Of a stretch of DNA of 64,000 bases, positions 10,201 through 21,231 are shown piece by piece. Numbering within the stretch: the stretch's first letter is position 1; the number at the start of each line of letters is the position of its first letter. The notes under the pieces were generated by a model. It made no database searches. It was not told the DNA's origin and worked only from the letters and a program-made list of their open reading frames with translations. Both the position numbers and the translations under genes were made by a program. Origin of the DNA: Ottelia alismoides (taxonomy: Eukaryota > Streptophyta > Magnoliopsida > Alismatales > Hydrocharitaceae); contig JAZKJV010010535.1 of assembly GCA_037367405.1 (NCBI GenBank), positions 372,001 through 436,000 on the forward strand, given 5' to 3'.

Positions 10201-13200
10201 TGAACAAAACCTAAAGGAGAGAGTCATGTGGTATCACAAGGCATACCACAGTCGGTGAAGTGACCCCTCCTTCGAATCTCGATTAAATTCAACAATCAAC
10301 CCACAGAATATAAGAATCAATAAATGAAAGAAGGTGTGAATCAAAATTTATTATAATCCTACAAAACAAGTGTACATAGCGACAAGTAGGTAGGGCTCGA
10401 CCACAAGAAGCATGGGGCATTTTAGGTATTATTTAAACGAATAATTAAAGCAAGTGTACAAATATGCACAACATTAATCAAAGTGTATGTGGGTTTTAAA
10501 TTAAATAAAATGATTTTTATAAATAAATTAGATGCTTTTTTTGTTTTAAATTTTCTAATTTCAAATTTCATTTTGATTTATCGTAATAATATATAGATAT
10601 ATGTTATAAACAGAATAATAAGAACAGTATATATAATTCTAATCTTATATAGTATAATATATATAATAATTATGTAAAAATTAGGGAATAATAAAAGATA
10701 ACAACCCTTTTTATTTGTTTAAATGGATTAAAAATATATTAGGATATTTATAAAAATTGATATAAATATAAACTATATGTATTTATGTATAGGTATATAA
10801 TACAATATAGTGTGTTATAAGTATAAATATAGCTCAACAACAACAAAGCATTTTCCCACAATTAAGTAGGGTTGGCTACATGGATTCTTCGCCTCCATTC
10901 AGATCTATCTTGGGTCAATCTCGGGCTAATATCCAGAAAACTAAGATCCCTTCGTATAGTCTCTTTCCAACACTTCTTAGGTCGTCCTCGCCCTCTCTTA
11001 CTCGGCTCAACATCACAACACTCGCATCTCCTAACTGGTGCATCCGTTGGTCCTCTTTGCAAATGACAAAACCATCTTAAGCGGTTTTCTCGCATCTTAT
11101 CCTCGTTTGGAGCTACACCAACTTTCTTTCTGATGGCATCATTCCAAATCCACTCTTTACGTAGGTGTCCACACATCCACCTTAGCATTTTCATTTTTAT
11201 ATAGCCATTCTCTGCACATGTCTATGGTTCACATGCCAATATTCAAATCCATAAAAGCATAGCTGGTCTCACGCCTGCTTTGTAAAACTTTCCTTTAATT
11301 TTTAAATGAATTTTCTTATCGCAGAGAACAACAGAGGCTCCTCTCCACTTTAGTCAGCATGCATTTATTCTATCAGTAACATCTCCATCAATTTCCCCAT
11401 CTTGTGGCAAAATAGATCCCATATATCTAAAAGAATCTCTCTTCTGAATGTTATTGTCACCAATCTTCACCTTAATTCCTTCACCAATGCTTACATAAAA
11501 GGTGCACTTCATATATTCTGTCTATCCCTACTTATACGAAATCCTTCAGTCTCTAATGCATGTCTCCAAACCTGAAGCTTCTCATTTACTCCATCTCTAG
11601 TATCGTAAATCAACACGATATCATTAGCAAATAACATACACCAAGGTATCCCATCCTGAATGTGACTTGTCAACTCATCCATAATCAAAGTACAAAATAA
11701 AAAACTACAGTTTAGAATATAGTTATGTTTTTTATATTTTTCTAATGTTTTGTGAACTTCTAGGAGTTTTTATTAATATTTAAGTACTTTTAAAGTTTAA
11801 AATATACAAAAGACGGAATTTTTTAAATAGGCCAAATTGATTTGAGATTTAAAAATTGCAAAAAGGTTCAAAATTTTTCCAAATTAACTTTAATGTGTAG
11901 ATAATATATATATATATATATAATATAAATTAACTTTTTGTATTTTAAAAAAAATTTGCAGATTTTTTAGGGTTAGCAAGGGTTTGCCAATTTTAAGAGT
12001 TTCTTTTGATATTTTTGTGACTTTTTGTCTGGAGTTAAAAGATAGGCTAATAAATAGTAGCTATTTTTTTTGGAATTTTTAGAAAATTTTTTCTACTTTT
12101 TTGTATTTTCTAAGTCAAACAAGGAAGAAAATAGATCTAAATATTTTTAATACATATTAAATGCCTGGAAAATGGAAAATAAAAATGATGACGTGAATTA
12201 ATAGACAAGCATACACCAACACCTATTTTTTAGAACATTTCGATCATAGGAGATATTTTAAATAAATAGAAATACAAAAATAAAATTAATTCAAGCTGGT
12301 AGGGGTATATTTGCAAATAAAATAAAGATCTGGGGCACGAGTGCAAAATATCCCAAAACTTTGGAATCAACCTTGAATGTTTAGGACATAATATAAATTA
12401 CCAATACCGAGGGGTATGCCAACAAAATTTTACCACACGTAGGGGTCCACATGAGGTGATCTGACATTGGACCTACTTGCTATATTCAAGAGTTACATGA
12501 GCATACAAGCAAATAGTCCAAACCCTTTGTACTTAATTTAATAATTGCTGGACCATTAAAAAAAGAATAAGTGTATAACATGGGGTTAATGAAATTTACC
12601 CCACTTAAGCGCCTAGATCCAGCCACTACATAGACGACACGCGGACGATCGAATGGTAGAGAAGGCGCAACACTTCGTTAAGATTGGACAGCCTAGATTA
12701 TATACGAGGCGTGTTCTCGATCGAACAGTGAGGAAGGACTCTCAAAGAACTATTAAAGAACTCCAATAAGTCATGCCTAGATTTGACTTTTCTTCTTTCT
12801 TATAGTTCCTTCCTCCGCTAGCTCCAACAAAAATCTAGGACGTTCCGCACATGCAGATGGTCACCAACGATGACGAGAGTGGTCGTAGGGCTCAGACGTA
12901 CCCTGATGACCTGCAACTTTTCTAGGTGCTCGTTGGAATTCCAAAAGGGCTCCTGACATCGCAACTTTGCACCAAAATGTTCCTTAGCTCAAGGGCTACT
13001 CCCTTGACCATAGGTTGAAGAAGAAATGCACGAGAAGAGTGAAGCTACGAGTCACAGATGAAGGGTGGCGGAGCAAGACTCGATTCACCTGATCATGGTT
13101 GATTGTGTTGGAAATAGGGTTATATTGATGGAGAATATGATGGGGGGTTATGAAGAGATGAAAATTGGAGTGGGTTAACGGTGGAGGGGTGATGAATTGG

Positions 13201-14908
13201 CCTGGAGCTCGAGCTCCAGGAGATTTGGGGATTTTTAAATTAAGACTAAAGATGCGATTCATCTAGAAATTAAAAGATGGAAATGAAACTAGAATTACAG
13301 ATATTACTAGGAATGAGAAAAAAGGCATCGACATGGCCAAAGATCAAGGAACCAGAACCGCAGCGGTGCTCTGGCAGTGAGCTAGATCTCCTCCTCCTCG
13401 ACCTCTCCTCGCTGTAAATTAGAAACTTCTTCTTGTTGTCTCCAGGGTGGAGCTATTAGGACAAATGTGAAGGGCAAAAGATCAATTGAGAGGGATCAAA
13501 TTTGGAATGGTGGCCAAAGGACTTTATTTATATGCAGCAAAAAGGGTGAACTTCGATCGAGGTTTGTGTTATGCTCAAAGATGATCGAATGGATCTTTAG
13601 CCATAGCAGGATTTATGGATATCGGATCATCAGTTTTTGATTTGAACATAGGGGCAAAGCATGAGTCGATTCAGTGGGAAAAAGGGAAGAAAACCTGGGT
13701 CTGACAAATCCACTGTTTGAGGAAGAAAGAGGGGGAGTGTTGACCGGGGTCAACATTGGGAGCTCTCTGGTTGGTCCACGTGAACCAACCGGAAAAATTT
13801 CAGGAAGAAATCATTGGTTTAATAAAAAATAAATAGTAGATGATTTAAATATTTTTTTATCAAAACATGAAAAGTGTTTGTAACTTAATGTAGTATTTTA
13901 TCCATTTTTAAACTTTTATTGAGCTTTTTAATGTAAGTTAATATTTTCGAATAAAATGCATGTATATTGGATTTTTTATTTTATATTATATATTTTGTTA
14001 CTTTATTCATGTGTTATATATATTTTTGATTTATTTTTATACACATGTAGATATTTTTATTATATTTCTATGACTTTGTATGTATACTTAATTAATGTAC
14101 ATTATAAGTATACACAGGTATATTTCATCCATGTATTTAACTATGTGATTTATTTATTTGTGATGGTTTTAATTTTTTTAATTATGGATATGTGTTTTAA
14201 ATAATATTCACAATTTTAAAAAAATAAAAGAATTTGAAAATTACAATGAATATATATATATATATATATAGAAAAAAATATACATGTATATTGCACAATG
14301 TTGGTCCAACACATAAATTTTGCATCTTATCTCCAAAATAAATGAAGCCACCATTAAATAGATTATTAAAAGTTATATACAATTAAAGGTGATTTTGGTC
14401 CATTTTGATGCAGTATGGATAAGATATGGGTCGGTGAAGTTTTTATTTTGGCTATTTATTCTGTGTCCTGGGCACATTATGCGTTCTTTCTTTATAAACT
14501 CAATTTTGTATTTTCTTTTCATTTTAATCTACAATATTCATGTATTTGAGATATAAATTATAAAGAATAAAATATGTCCCAAAAATATTTATAGATGAAT
14601 TATAAACTAGGGTTTTTATGTCTTTTTTTTACAATTTCATTGCCCTATCTCCCCCTACTTTATTCATTGTCGACCAAGTCATCATAATGATTGGGTCTCA
14701 GTGTTTAGTTTCACTCAACACCTATGGTGTCTCATTACTTTTTCTTTATTTCTTTACTCTTTTTTTCATTAATTACAATACTTTATACAATAATTCATGT
14801 ACAAATAATGAATATTATTTTCTTTAAATTAATGCTAATATACATGCATTTAGATAGGGATTTAAGGCTAGACTGAAAGAATAAAGGTGATGAAATGGAG
14901 ATTCATCA
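10201..14908 (-). repeat. 3' LTR of element B (with nested LINE)
   Basis: It aligns throughout with 28210-32072, interrupted only by the LINE at about 10835-11697. A minus-strand TATA-like site (TATAAATAAAG) lies at 13523-13533, with its counterpart at 30663-30672. An AT dinucleotide run is at 11905-11925. The remaining ORFs are not conserved between the two LTRs. Confidence 0.85.
10835..11697 (-). pseudogene. 3' end of a LINE reverse transcriptase (antisense, RTE/L1-like)
   Basis: On the minus strand 10862-11194 reads MLRWMCGHLRKEWIWND, KVGVAPNEDKMRENRLRW, APVRRCE and RGRGRPKKCW, ending RIHVANPT. This is the characteristic C-terminal region of plant non-LTR reverse transcriptases. Further upstream on that strand (near 11600) is [21 protein letters not shown]. 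The catalytic FADD box is now FAND, so the enzyme would be dead, and frame breaks separate the parts. The 3' end carries a short TTG-repeat tail (CAACAACAACAA at 10835 on the plus strand), as in RTE-type LINEs. The 5' part is missing, as usual for LINE insertions. Its absence from the matching LTR at 28825-28860 shows it arrived after element B. Confidence 0.85.
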
Positions 14909-14920
14909 CCCCCTATACTT
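14909..14920 (-). promoter_or_regulatory. Polypurine tract of element B
   Basis: The plus strand CCCCCTATACTT is AAGTATAGGGGG on the minus strand, directly before the minus-strand LTR start TGATGAATC. It matches the PPTs of the other elements. Confidence 0.85.
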
Positions 14921-16003
14921 GTCTTTGCTAGTCCTTAGCAAACACAAATGCCTATAAGTGAATAAAAGAAAGTAAAGAAAAGAAAGAACTTGGATTGACT
15001 TTAACTTTTAAACTTGTCTTTACAAAATCATAGTTTGGAGCTCAGTCGGACTTTTGGATTTTTAGTTTGATTGGAACCTCATTTGGGAACCGGACTTGAA
15101 ACACACCAACCTCCAAGAACCAAGAAACTCTACCCAAGTCTCCACAAAAGCTAGGTCAAAACAAGTCCATGCCATGCACAGTCCCTTGTGACTATGAGTA
15201 TACCTTGTACAGTGTGATATATCTCTTCTCGACTGAAGTAGTAAAAGTCAGTCTTCTCCAACATGGTGAACCTAATTCCCTAATCCAATACCTCTTTCCT
15301 CTATAAGCGGGTATTCCCTTCTAAGTTCAATTACAACCAGCATAAGAAGAGGAGGTGGAGAAGAGAATTGATGGTAGACAATGTAGCTACCTATTCGAGG
15401 ATGGCTAACCAGTCTAGTCAAGTCATCTGGCTACAAGCTCACATGAATACTCTGATTTTGAATCTCAAACATGCTTATTGAATGTATATATGATCCGACG
15501 AGAATTGATTTTTCTTTGACTTTTGCCCATCTATAAATAATTTTTAATTTTTTTTGAATACAATATACATCAACATTTACATAAGGACTTTTTCCTCTTT
15601 AGGCATTAGACTATCCCTCTTTTGAAGCATTATTGTAACACACAACTTTTGTCATTAGACCTCATGGCTACTACGTTGGGTTGGGGTATAATGGCCACAA
15701 CTATGTGATTTCCGGTGTTTCCATTGGCTTGTGTCTAATGCCCGTAAATCCAGTCGTCTACCACTTCAACTAATGTAAGCAAAGTGAAAGGTACAGGTAT
15801 GCAAGTTAGGTCACTGTTGACAAGAGTCATGCGTGTGTTCTGAAATATTCTACTTATGTCATTGTCGACGAGAGTCATGTGTGTGTCAACAACCAAGTCT
15901 CGTGGTCTAAAAGAATTAAGTCTAGCAGACCTGAAGAGCCTCAATTCCATTTCCCTTAAAGGTTCATGTGATTAAGTGGATTAAACTCCAACGAAGCTCC
16001 AAT
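14921..16003 (-). other. 3' noncoding end of element B
   Basis: In reverse orientation this matches 6256-7508 of element A, for example the GTTTGCTAAGGGACTAGC region and the AAGTGGATTAA block at 15975. There is no gene. Homology stops at the inversion breakpoint near 16003. Confidence 0.7.
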
Positions 16004-18290
16004 CTTCACATTTTTGCCTTCTGTAGGATGCCGCTTGGTTTGTGCAATGCTCTAGTAACATTTCAATGATGCATGTTGGATGTATTTGCAGGGATAGTTG
16101 GTAGTTTTCTTGAGGTATTTATAGACTATTTCTTGGTCTACGGTGTCATCCTTGATCAATTCTCGTAATATTTAGATTGAATCATAAAAAGATGCTGCAA
16201 AGTAAACTTATTCTCTTATGGGAGAAGAGCCATTCATGGTAATTGAGGTAATTGTGTTGGGCCATGATATCTCAAAGCGTGGCATGGAGGTTGACATTGA
16301 AAAGGTGGAAGTCATTTCTATGCTTGGGCAACCAACAAACTTGAAGCAAGTCCGGTCTTTTATAAGGCATGTTGATTTTTATCACCGATTCATCATTAGC
16401 AAGATTGTCCAATCGCAGACTGAGCTTCTAGGGAAGGAGGCTGATTTCATTGTTGATGCTAGAGTCCTCCAAGCCTTTAATCAATTAAAAGATCTGATCA
16501 CTCATGCTCCTATTGTATAACTGCCAAATTGGTCTCTCCTATTTGAGATCATAACTAATGCATATGATTATGCTATTGGAGCAGTTTTGGGATGTAGGAG
16601 AGATAATCTTCCATTTGTGATTCATTACGTTAACATAACTCTTAATAAAGAGCAGAAGAATTACACAATCACTAAGAAAGAGATGCTCACATTTGTCTTC
16701 ACCTTGGAGAAGTTCATATCTCATCTACTCGGATCAAAGGTTATTGTTGACACAGACCACTCTACCATCCGGTACATGGAAAGCAAGAAGGGTGCCAAAT
16801 CAAGGCTAATCAGATGGATCCTTCTTCTCTAGGAATTCGACCTCAAAATCCATGATAAACTTGGAGATTAAAATGTGGTGGCAGATCCTCTGTCGAGAAT
16901 GCAAGAGGCATATACTCTTGAGTAGAGACTAATACCAATCAATGAATCCTTTCCAAATGAGGCAATTCCGTCAGTTACCTAGATCCCTTGGTTTATCGAT
17001 ATCGTTAATTATATTGGGTCCAAGAGAACTTTACAAGATTGTTCGAAGCAGAAGATGGACAAATTCTTGTCAGATATTCATTTCTATCACTGGGAAGATC
17101 CATATCTCTTTCGTGAAGGGTCAGATTGCATATGGAGAAGTTGCATCCCACGGGACGAAGTTCATAGTGTCCATAAGCATTGTCACACCCGAGAATCAGG
17201 AGGATACCACTCTAGCAGACGTACAATAACAAAGGTACTTCAATGCGGCCTCTAGTGGCCAATTTTATTCAAGGATGGAGAGGATTTTGTGAAGCATTAC
17301 ACTGACTGTCATAAGATAGGGGGCACCATAAGAATGAGAGACATAATTCCCCTGAGATATATTAAGATTTCAGATGTGTTTTTTGCATGGGGTGTTGATT
17401 TCATGGGCCCATTTCCTAATAGTCAGGGATATGAATATATTTTGCTTGTCGTCGACTACGTGAGTCGTTGGGTGGAGTCTATCCCTACCGAGCTGTCGAT
17501 AGTCGCACCATCTGCTGGTTCCTAAAGCGAAACATCATTACATGGTTAGATATCCCTAAAATTCATATATTAGATGGGGGTAGAAATTTCATCAATATAG
17601 AGGTGAAGAGGCTGACTCAGGAGTATGCATTGAACATCGAGTAGCCTCCCCATACCACCCATAGTCTAATGACTTGGTAGAATGTTTGAATAGGGAAATC
17701 AAGACGATCCGCCAAAAACTTGTACGTCCAAACAAAAAGAATTGGTCTCAACTGCTTGACTTAATTCTTTGGGTCTATTGGACTACGTACAAGTATCCTC
17801 TAGGAATGTCTCCCTACTTCTTAGTTTATGGCAAGCCATGCCATTTGCTCGTCAAGCTAATTCATAAATCATTATGGGTATTAAATATCTGCAATTTGGA
17901 ACGAAGAAAGCACTAAAGAACAGAAAAGTAGTTCTGAAAAGACTGATCGAATTTTGTGACAATGCACACAACAATAGTCTTATGTACAAGGAGAAGATCA
18001 AGAAGTGGCACAACAAGCACATAAGCCGCAAGACCTTTGAGTCGGGTCAGAAAGTCTGGTTGTTTGATGCAAAGTTAAAACCGTTCCTAGTGAAGTTGAA
18101 GAGCAAACAGACAGGACAATTCATAGTAAACCATGTTTGTCACAATGGAAGCATGGTCATATCGGATTGCCACTTGAAACATAGCCTTTTGTCATAAATG
18201 GACAGCTCCTGAAGCCATACCTTGAACATGATACCTTCCTATCCATAGTTGACTCTATTTAGGTGACCTACGATGAAGAACTTCCAGCCG
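16004..18290 (+). pseudogene. Athila-type pol remnant: RT (partial), RNase H, integrase; inverted relative to element B
   Basis: Pol copies the RNA and inserts the DNA. The remnant starts inside RT at IFTF, then RRMPLG.CNA after a frameshift. The catalytic FVDD is FIDY here. Next come VLGHDISKRGMEVD, RSFIRHVDFYHRF and AFNQLKDLITHAPI (16218-16520). The RNase H region follows: [26 protein letters not shown] and [10 protein letters not shown] (16587-16832). The integrase has the zinc-finger remnant HKHCHT...CHKIG with its first Cys of the CxxC pair replaced by Tyr, [23 protein letters not shown] with the first catalytic Asp, and DGGRNFIN with the second. The end is KVWLFDAKLKPF.VKLKSKQTGQF (17874-18197). 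Several stops and frameshifts break it. Its strand is opposite to the gag and protease of the host element. Confidence 0.88.
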
Positions 18291-18433
18291 CAGCATCTAT
18301 AGATTCACACATTCACACAAAGCGATCAAAAATATCTTTGATTAGTTATTCATTTTCTTCTTCTCTTCTTTTAGTCTTTTCATTTTCAATTCTTTGATTC
18401 TTCCGAAAGCTTTACTCATCCCATTCATCATTT

Positions 18434-18793
18434 CTATACTTAGGACTTGCTTCATACTAAGTATGGGGGGTGAGTGTATACAAGTGTTCATTATTTAATC
18501 TCCTCGCCCGTCTCTTTAAATTTTGACATTCTCTCTATACTTAGGGATATTTTACCCTAAGTATAGGGGGAGACAGACCGAGTTATTGATTTTTTTATTC
18601 CCACCCTAGACCCTCCCTACCTTGTGTACAGTCTACTATACTTAGGATTATTTAAGTCTAGTATAGGGGGGACGATCGACATCCTATTTTCTATTTCATC
18701 ATTGTCGTATAGATTTTCCTATACTTAGTGTGAGTCCTATCTTCCTTTTCTCTCCGATCTATGAGGACATAGCACAAGCCAAGTATAGGGGGG
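18434..18793 (+). repeat. Cluster of four PPT-like hairpins (inverted block of element B)
   Basis: Units of TATACTTAGG, loop, CTAAGTATAGGGG lie at 18434-18470, 18535-18570, 18637-18671 and 18763-18793. They lie downstream of integrase, in the same order and spacing as 4979-5331 in element A. The last unit again has GAGGACATAG before its right half. Confidence 0.8.
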
Positions 18794-19602
18794 TCTTATG
18801 TACCTTGTATATATTTTATCCATAACTCGTAATTGCATATTTTCAATAATATGGCCAATTATTAGAAACTAAACACACATCCAATTCTTTGTATATACTA
18901 ATTAATAAATCAGTTCAAATTGTTTTGCAAAATGTTTGAAAAATGATTAGAAGATCTCTTCGAAAAATCTTTTAAAAACCGTTTGAAAAATATTTTGCAG
19001 AATGTTTTCAACCTTTTGTAGAAAAATGTTTGTAAAAATTCCTTTTGTTTGTTTGAATAAAATATTTTGAAAATCTATTTGCAAATGATTTGGAAAATGG
19101 TTGTAAAAATAGTTTGAGAAATCTATACATACTATTTTAAAAATCTTTGCATTCAAATTTTGTAAATGTTTGTAAATTTTTTTGTTAAATTATTCGAGCA
19201 AAAATAAAGTTTTCAAAATGTTTGTCAAAATCTTTACAAATTATTTTGAGGAGTAAAGAAATTATTTACAAACCTCATACATAAAACCTGTAAATACCTT
19301 TTGTAAATCCTTAACCTAAATTCTTGTAAATAAAAAAGATGCACTCCCATGTAAATATCCAGACATAGTTATTTGCCAAAATTCTTTTGATTTTGAAAAA
19401 TACCTAGAAATTTGCAAAACCAAATATCTATAAAAATTTGCAAAATATTTTCAAAATTGCATAGAAATATGCAAAACTTATTCAAAAACCCATAAAAAGT
19501 TCAAAATCATATATTTGCATCGCAAATATATTTTCTGTATTGTATATAACATTTGTATTTTTCAGTTTTATGTTGATAATTGAACAAGTCTAACTTGAAG
19601 TG
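18794..19602 (+). other. AT-rich untranslated block (inverted segment of element B)
   Basis: It consists mostly of degenerate TTTGAAAAATGTTTG units, as at 5480-5870. The end (TTTTTCAG...AACTTGAAG) matches element A up to about 6256, which is where the other inversion junction begins. No gene is supported. Confidence 0.65.
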
Positions 19603-19604
19603 CA

Positions 19605-21231
19605 TTCCCTAGATGGTGATTATGACATCCTCCAAAATTCCTCAGGATCACCCTTGTGGACTTGACCGGCCCAACCCAAATTCCTTCAGTAGTGAAGTAG
19701 GTATTATATTTATTGACAATCCAATATCAAGAATAGCTTGATCGAAATCTTGATTAAACATCATGCATCGGATGAGAGGCGTTCCCATGTCCTTCTTCTT
19801 GCTAATGGCAATGAATGTCACCACCATGATATGCTTCACATTTCTTTGTCTAGTACGATGCGATTGTCTCTTGGGAATACATGCCTCATTAAGTCCTTTC
19901 TTGATGTTTGGTTTATACTTTATGGCATGTAGCAAGGGTATTTCAAGAACAAGATTCTGAATAATTTGCACAACATCAGAATCTAAGAAAGTTGTTTTCA
20001 ATTTTTTTTGATTTTTCTAAAGTGTCTGGAAAAGAATATGTATAGAACCAAACGCAGAAATATTGTTTTTATTTACAGAACTAAAATCTATGCCCACATC
20101 GTGTTGTATACCCGGATGATAAAAAGTAGAGTCATCATTTGTTTAGAGTGGTGGGCATCCCAAAATAGCAGGTGGGGCTCCTTCGGCTGACTTCGGATTG
20201 GCTGCAAATGTGGCCTTGTTTGTAACTGGTTGGCTGTCACTCTCGATGTTGCTATCCCTTTTCTATTTTTTTGAGGTTTTTCATTTTTTGCAATTTTTCA
20301 GGTGCTTCTCTTTCTTCTTATTCCTCACCAGACCATGTTGTTGTTCCAGTTGGTGTAGAAGAGTATGATGACTCGATTGTGGAAGCTTTATTTTTATCCT
20401 TCATTGTTGCAAATGGTTGCAACGTCATACTGCTCCTGAGAGTAACATCATTAGATAATAAAGCATCATGTACCTCTGACTCTTTGTGTTTAGATAGAAC
20501 ATCACAAAATACATGCTCATGCTTTCTGAAATTATTAGAGTTATCCTCCACCTGTGCCGGAATGGGTATCTTTGCAGCTGTGAGGTCACAAATCTTCTAA
20601 CTCGTCTCTGCTAGACTCTAGATGAGCTGGGCCAAACAGTCAAGGGTGAGGTTCACAAGAGTGTCCTCTGAAGGTTCAAAATGCAGACAATGTTGTGATT
20701 GCGAATAGTGTTGAGGTTGCTAGTAGGAATGCTGAGGATGAAACTGGGAAAATTATTTGTAATGTTGGTGGTGATGAGGAGGATGTTCATATGGCACAAT
20801 CAAATATTGTTGGTTCTGCTGGTATTACCAGTACTATAGTAGTTGGAGTTCTTCTATCTTTAACCCTAACGATATGGATGAGACCGCTGATGGTGAGGCT
20901 GGTTATTTCCTTAGACAATCCTCCCTCTTTGTTACTGGGGGAATGGATGGGAGTTTGCAGGCCCGCACTGCTGAAGTCTGCCTGGATGGGCCAATTGTGC
21001 TTCATTTGACCAAACTCCATTCACCTCTTGAATGAGAGGTGGTAGAGGAGAGCATGTATCTGTGATGGTCCAATGTTTTGACCGGTACACAACCAGTTGT
21101 TGTTGTCACTGACAAGGCAAAGATGGCTTTGGGGCTTGCATGTAATACACATGTTACAACGTTGGTTGGCGTTGACACTACTGAGGAGGTTGTGGCGATG
21201 TTGGTTCCTTTGTTTCCGTGAAATTGGCAGC
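19605..21231 (-). pseudogene. Gag C-terminal end and protease of element B
   Basis: On the minus strand, 20787-21020 (FGQMKHNWPIQADFSSAG...) and 20318-20551 (DVTLRSSMTLQPFAT) match the tail of Athila gag-pol, where a conserved TLRSGK-like block precedes the protease. 19648-20001 reads MGTPLIRCMMFNQDFDQAIL, then DIGLSINIIPTSLLKEFG. This is the retroviral-type aspartic protease pattern, with DIGLS where DLGAS is usual, so the catalytic Asp is kept. It ends at ILEDVIIT just left of 19620, after which the inverted block starts. The rest of the protease and the N-terminal part of RT are missing from this element. Stops and frame breaks lie between the pieces. Confidence 0.75.

Noticed and set aside
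9387..10227. Long overlapping ORFs on both strands (up to 266 codons)
   Set aside because: They lie in a GC-rich LTR segment with few stops in any frame, their translations are Arg/Pro/Ala-rich with no known domain, and the matching LTR part at 1-480 does not keep the same frames.
20271..21009. Plus-strand ORFs of 104-109 codons
   Set aside because: They are shadows of the minus-strand gag/protease region, which shows the recognisable TLRS and DIGLS patterns.
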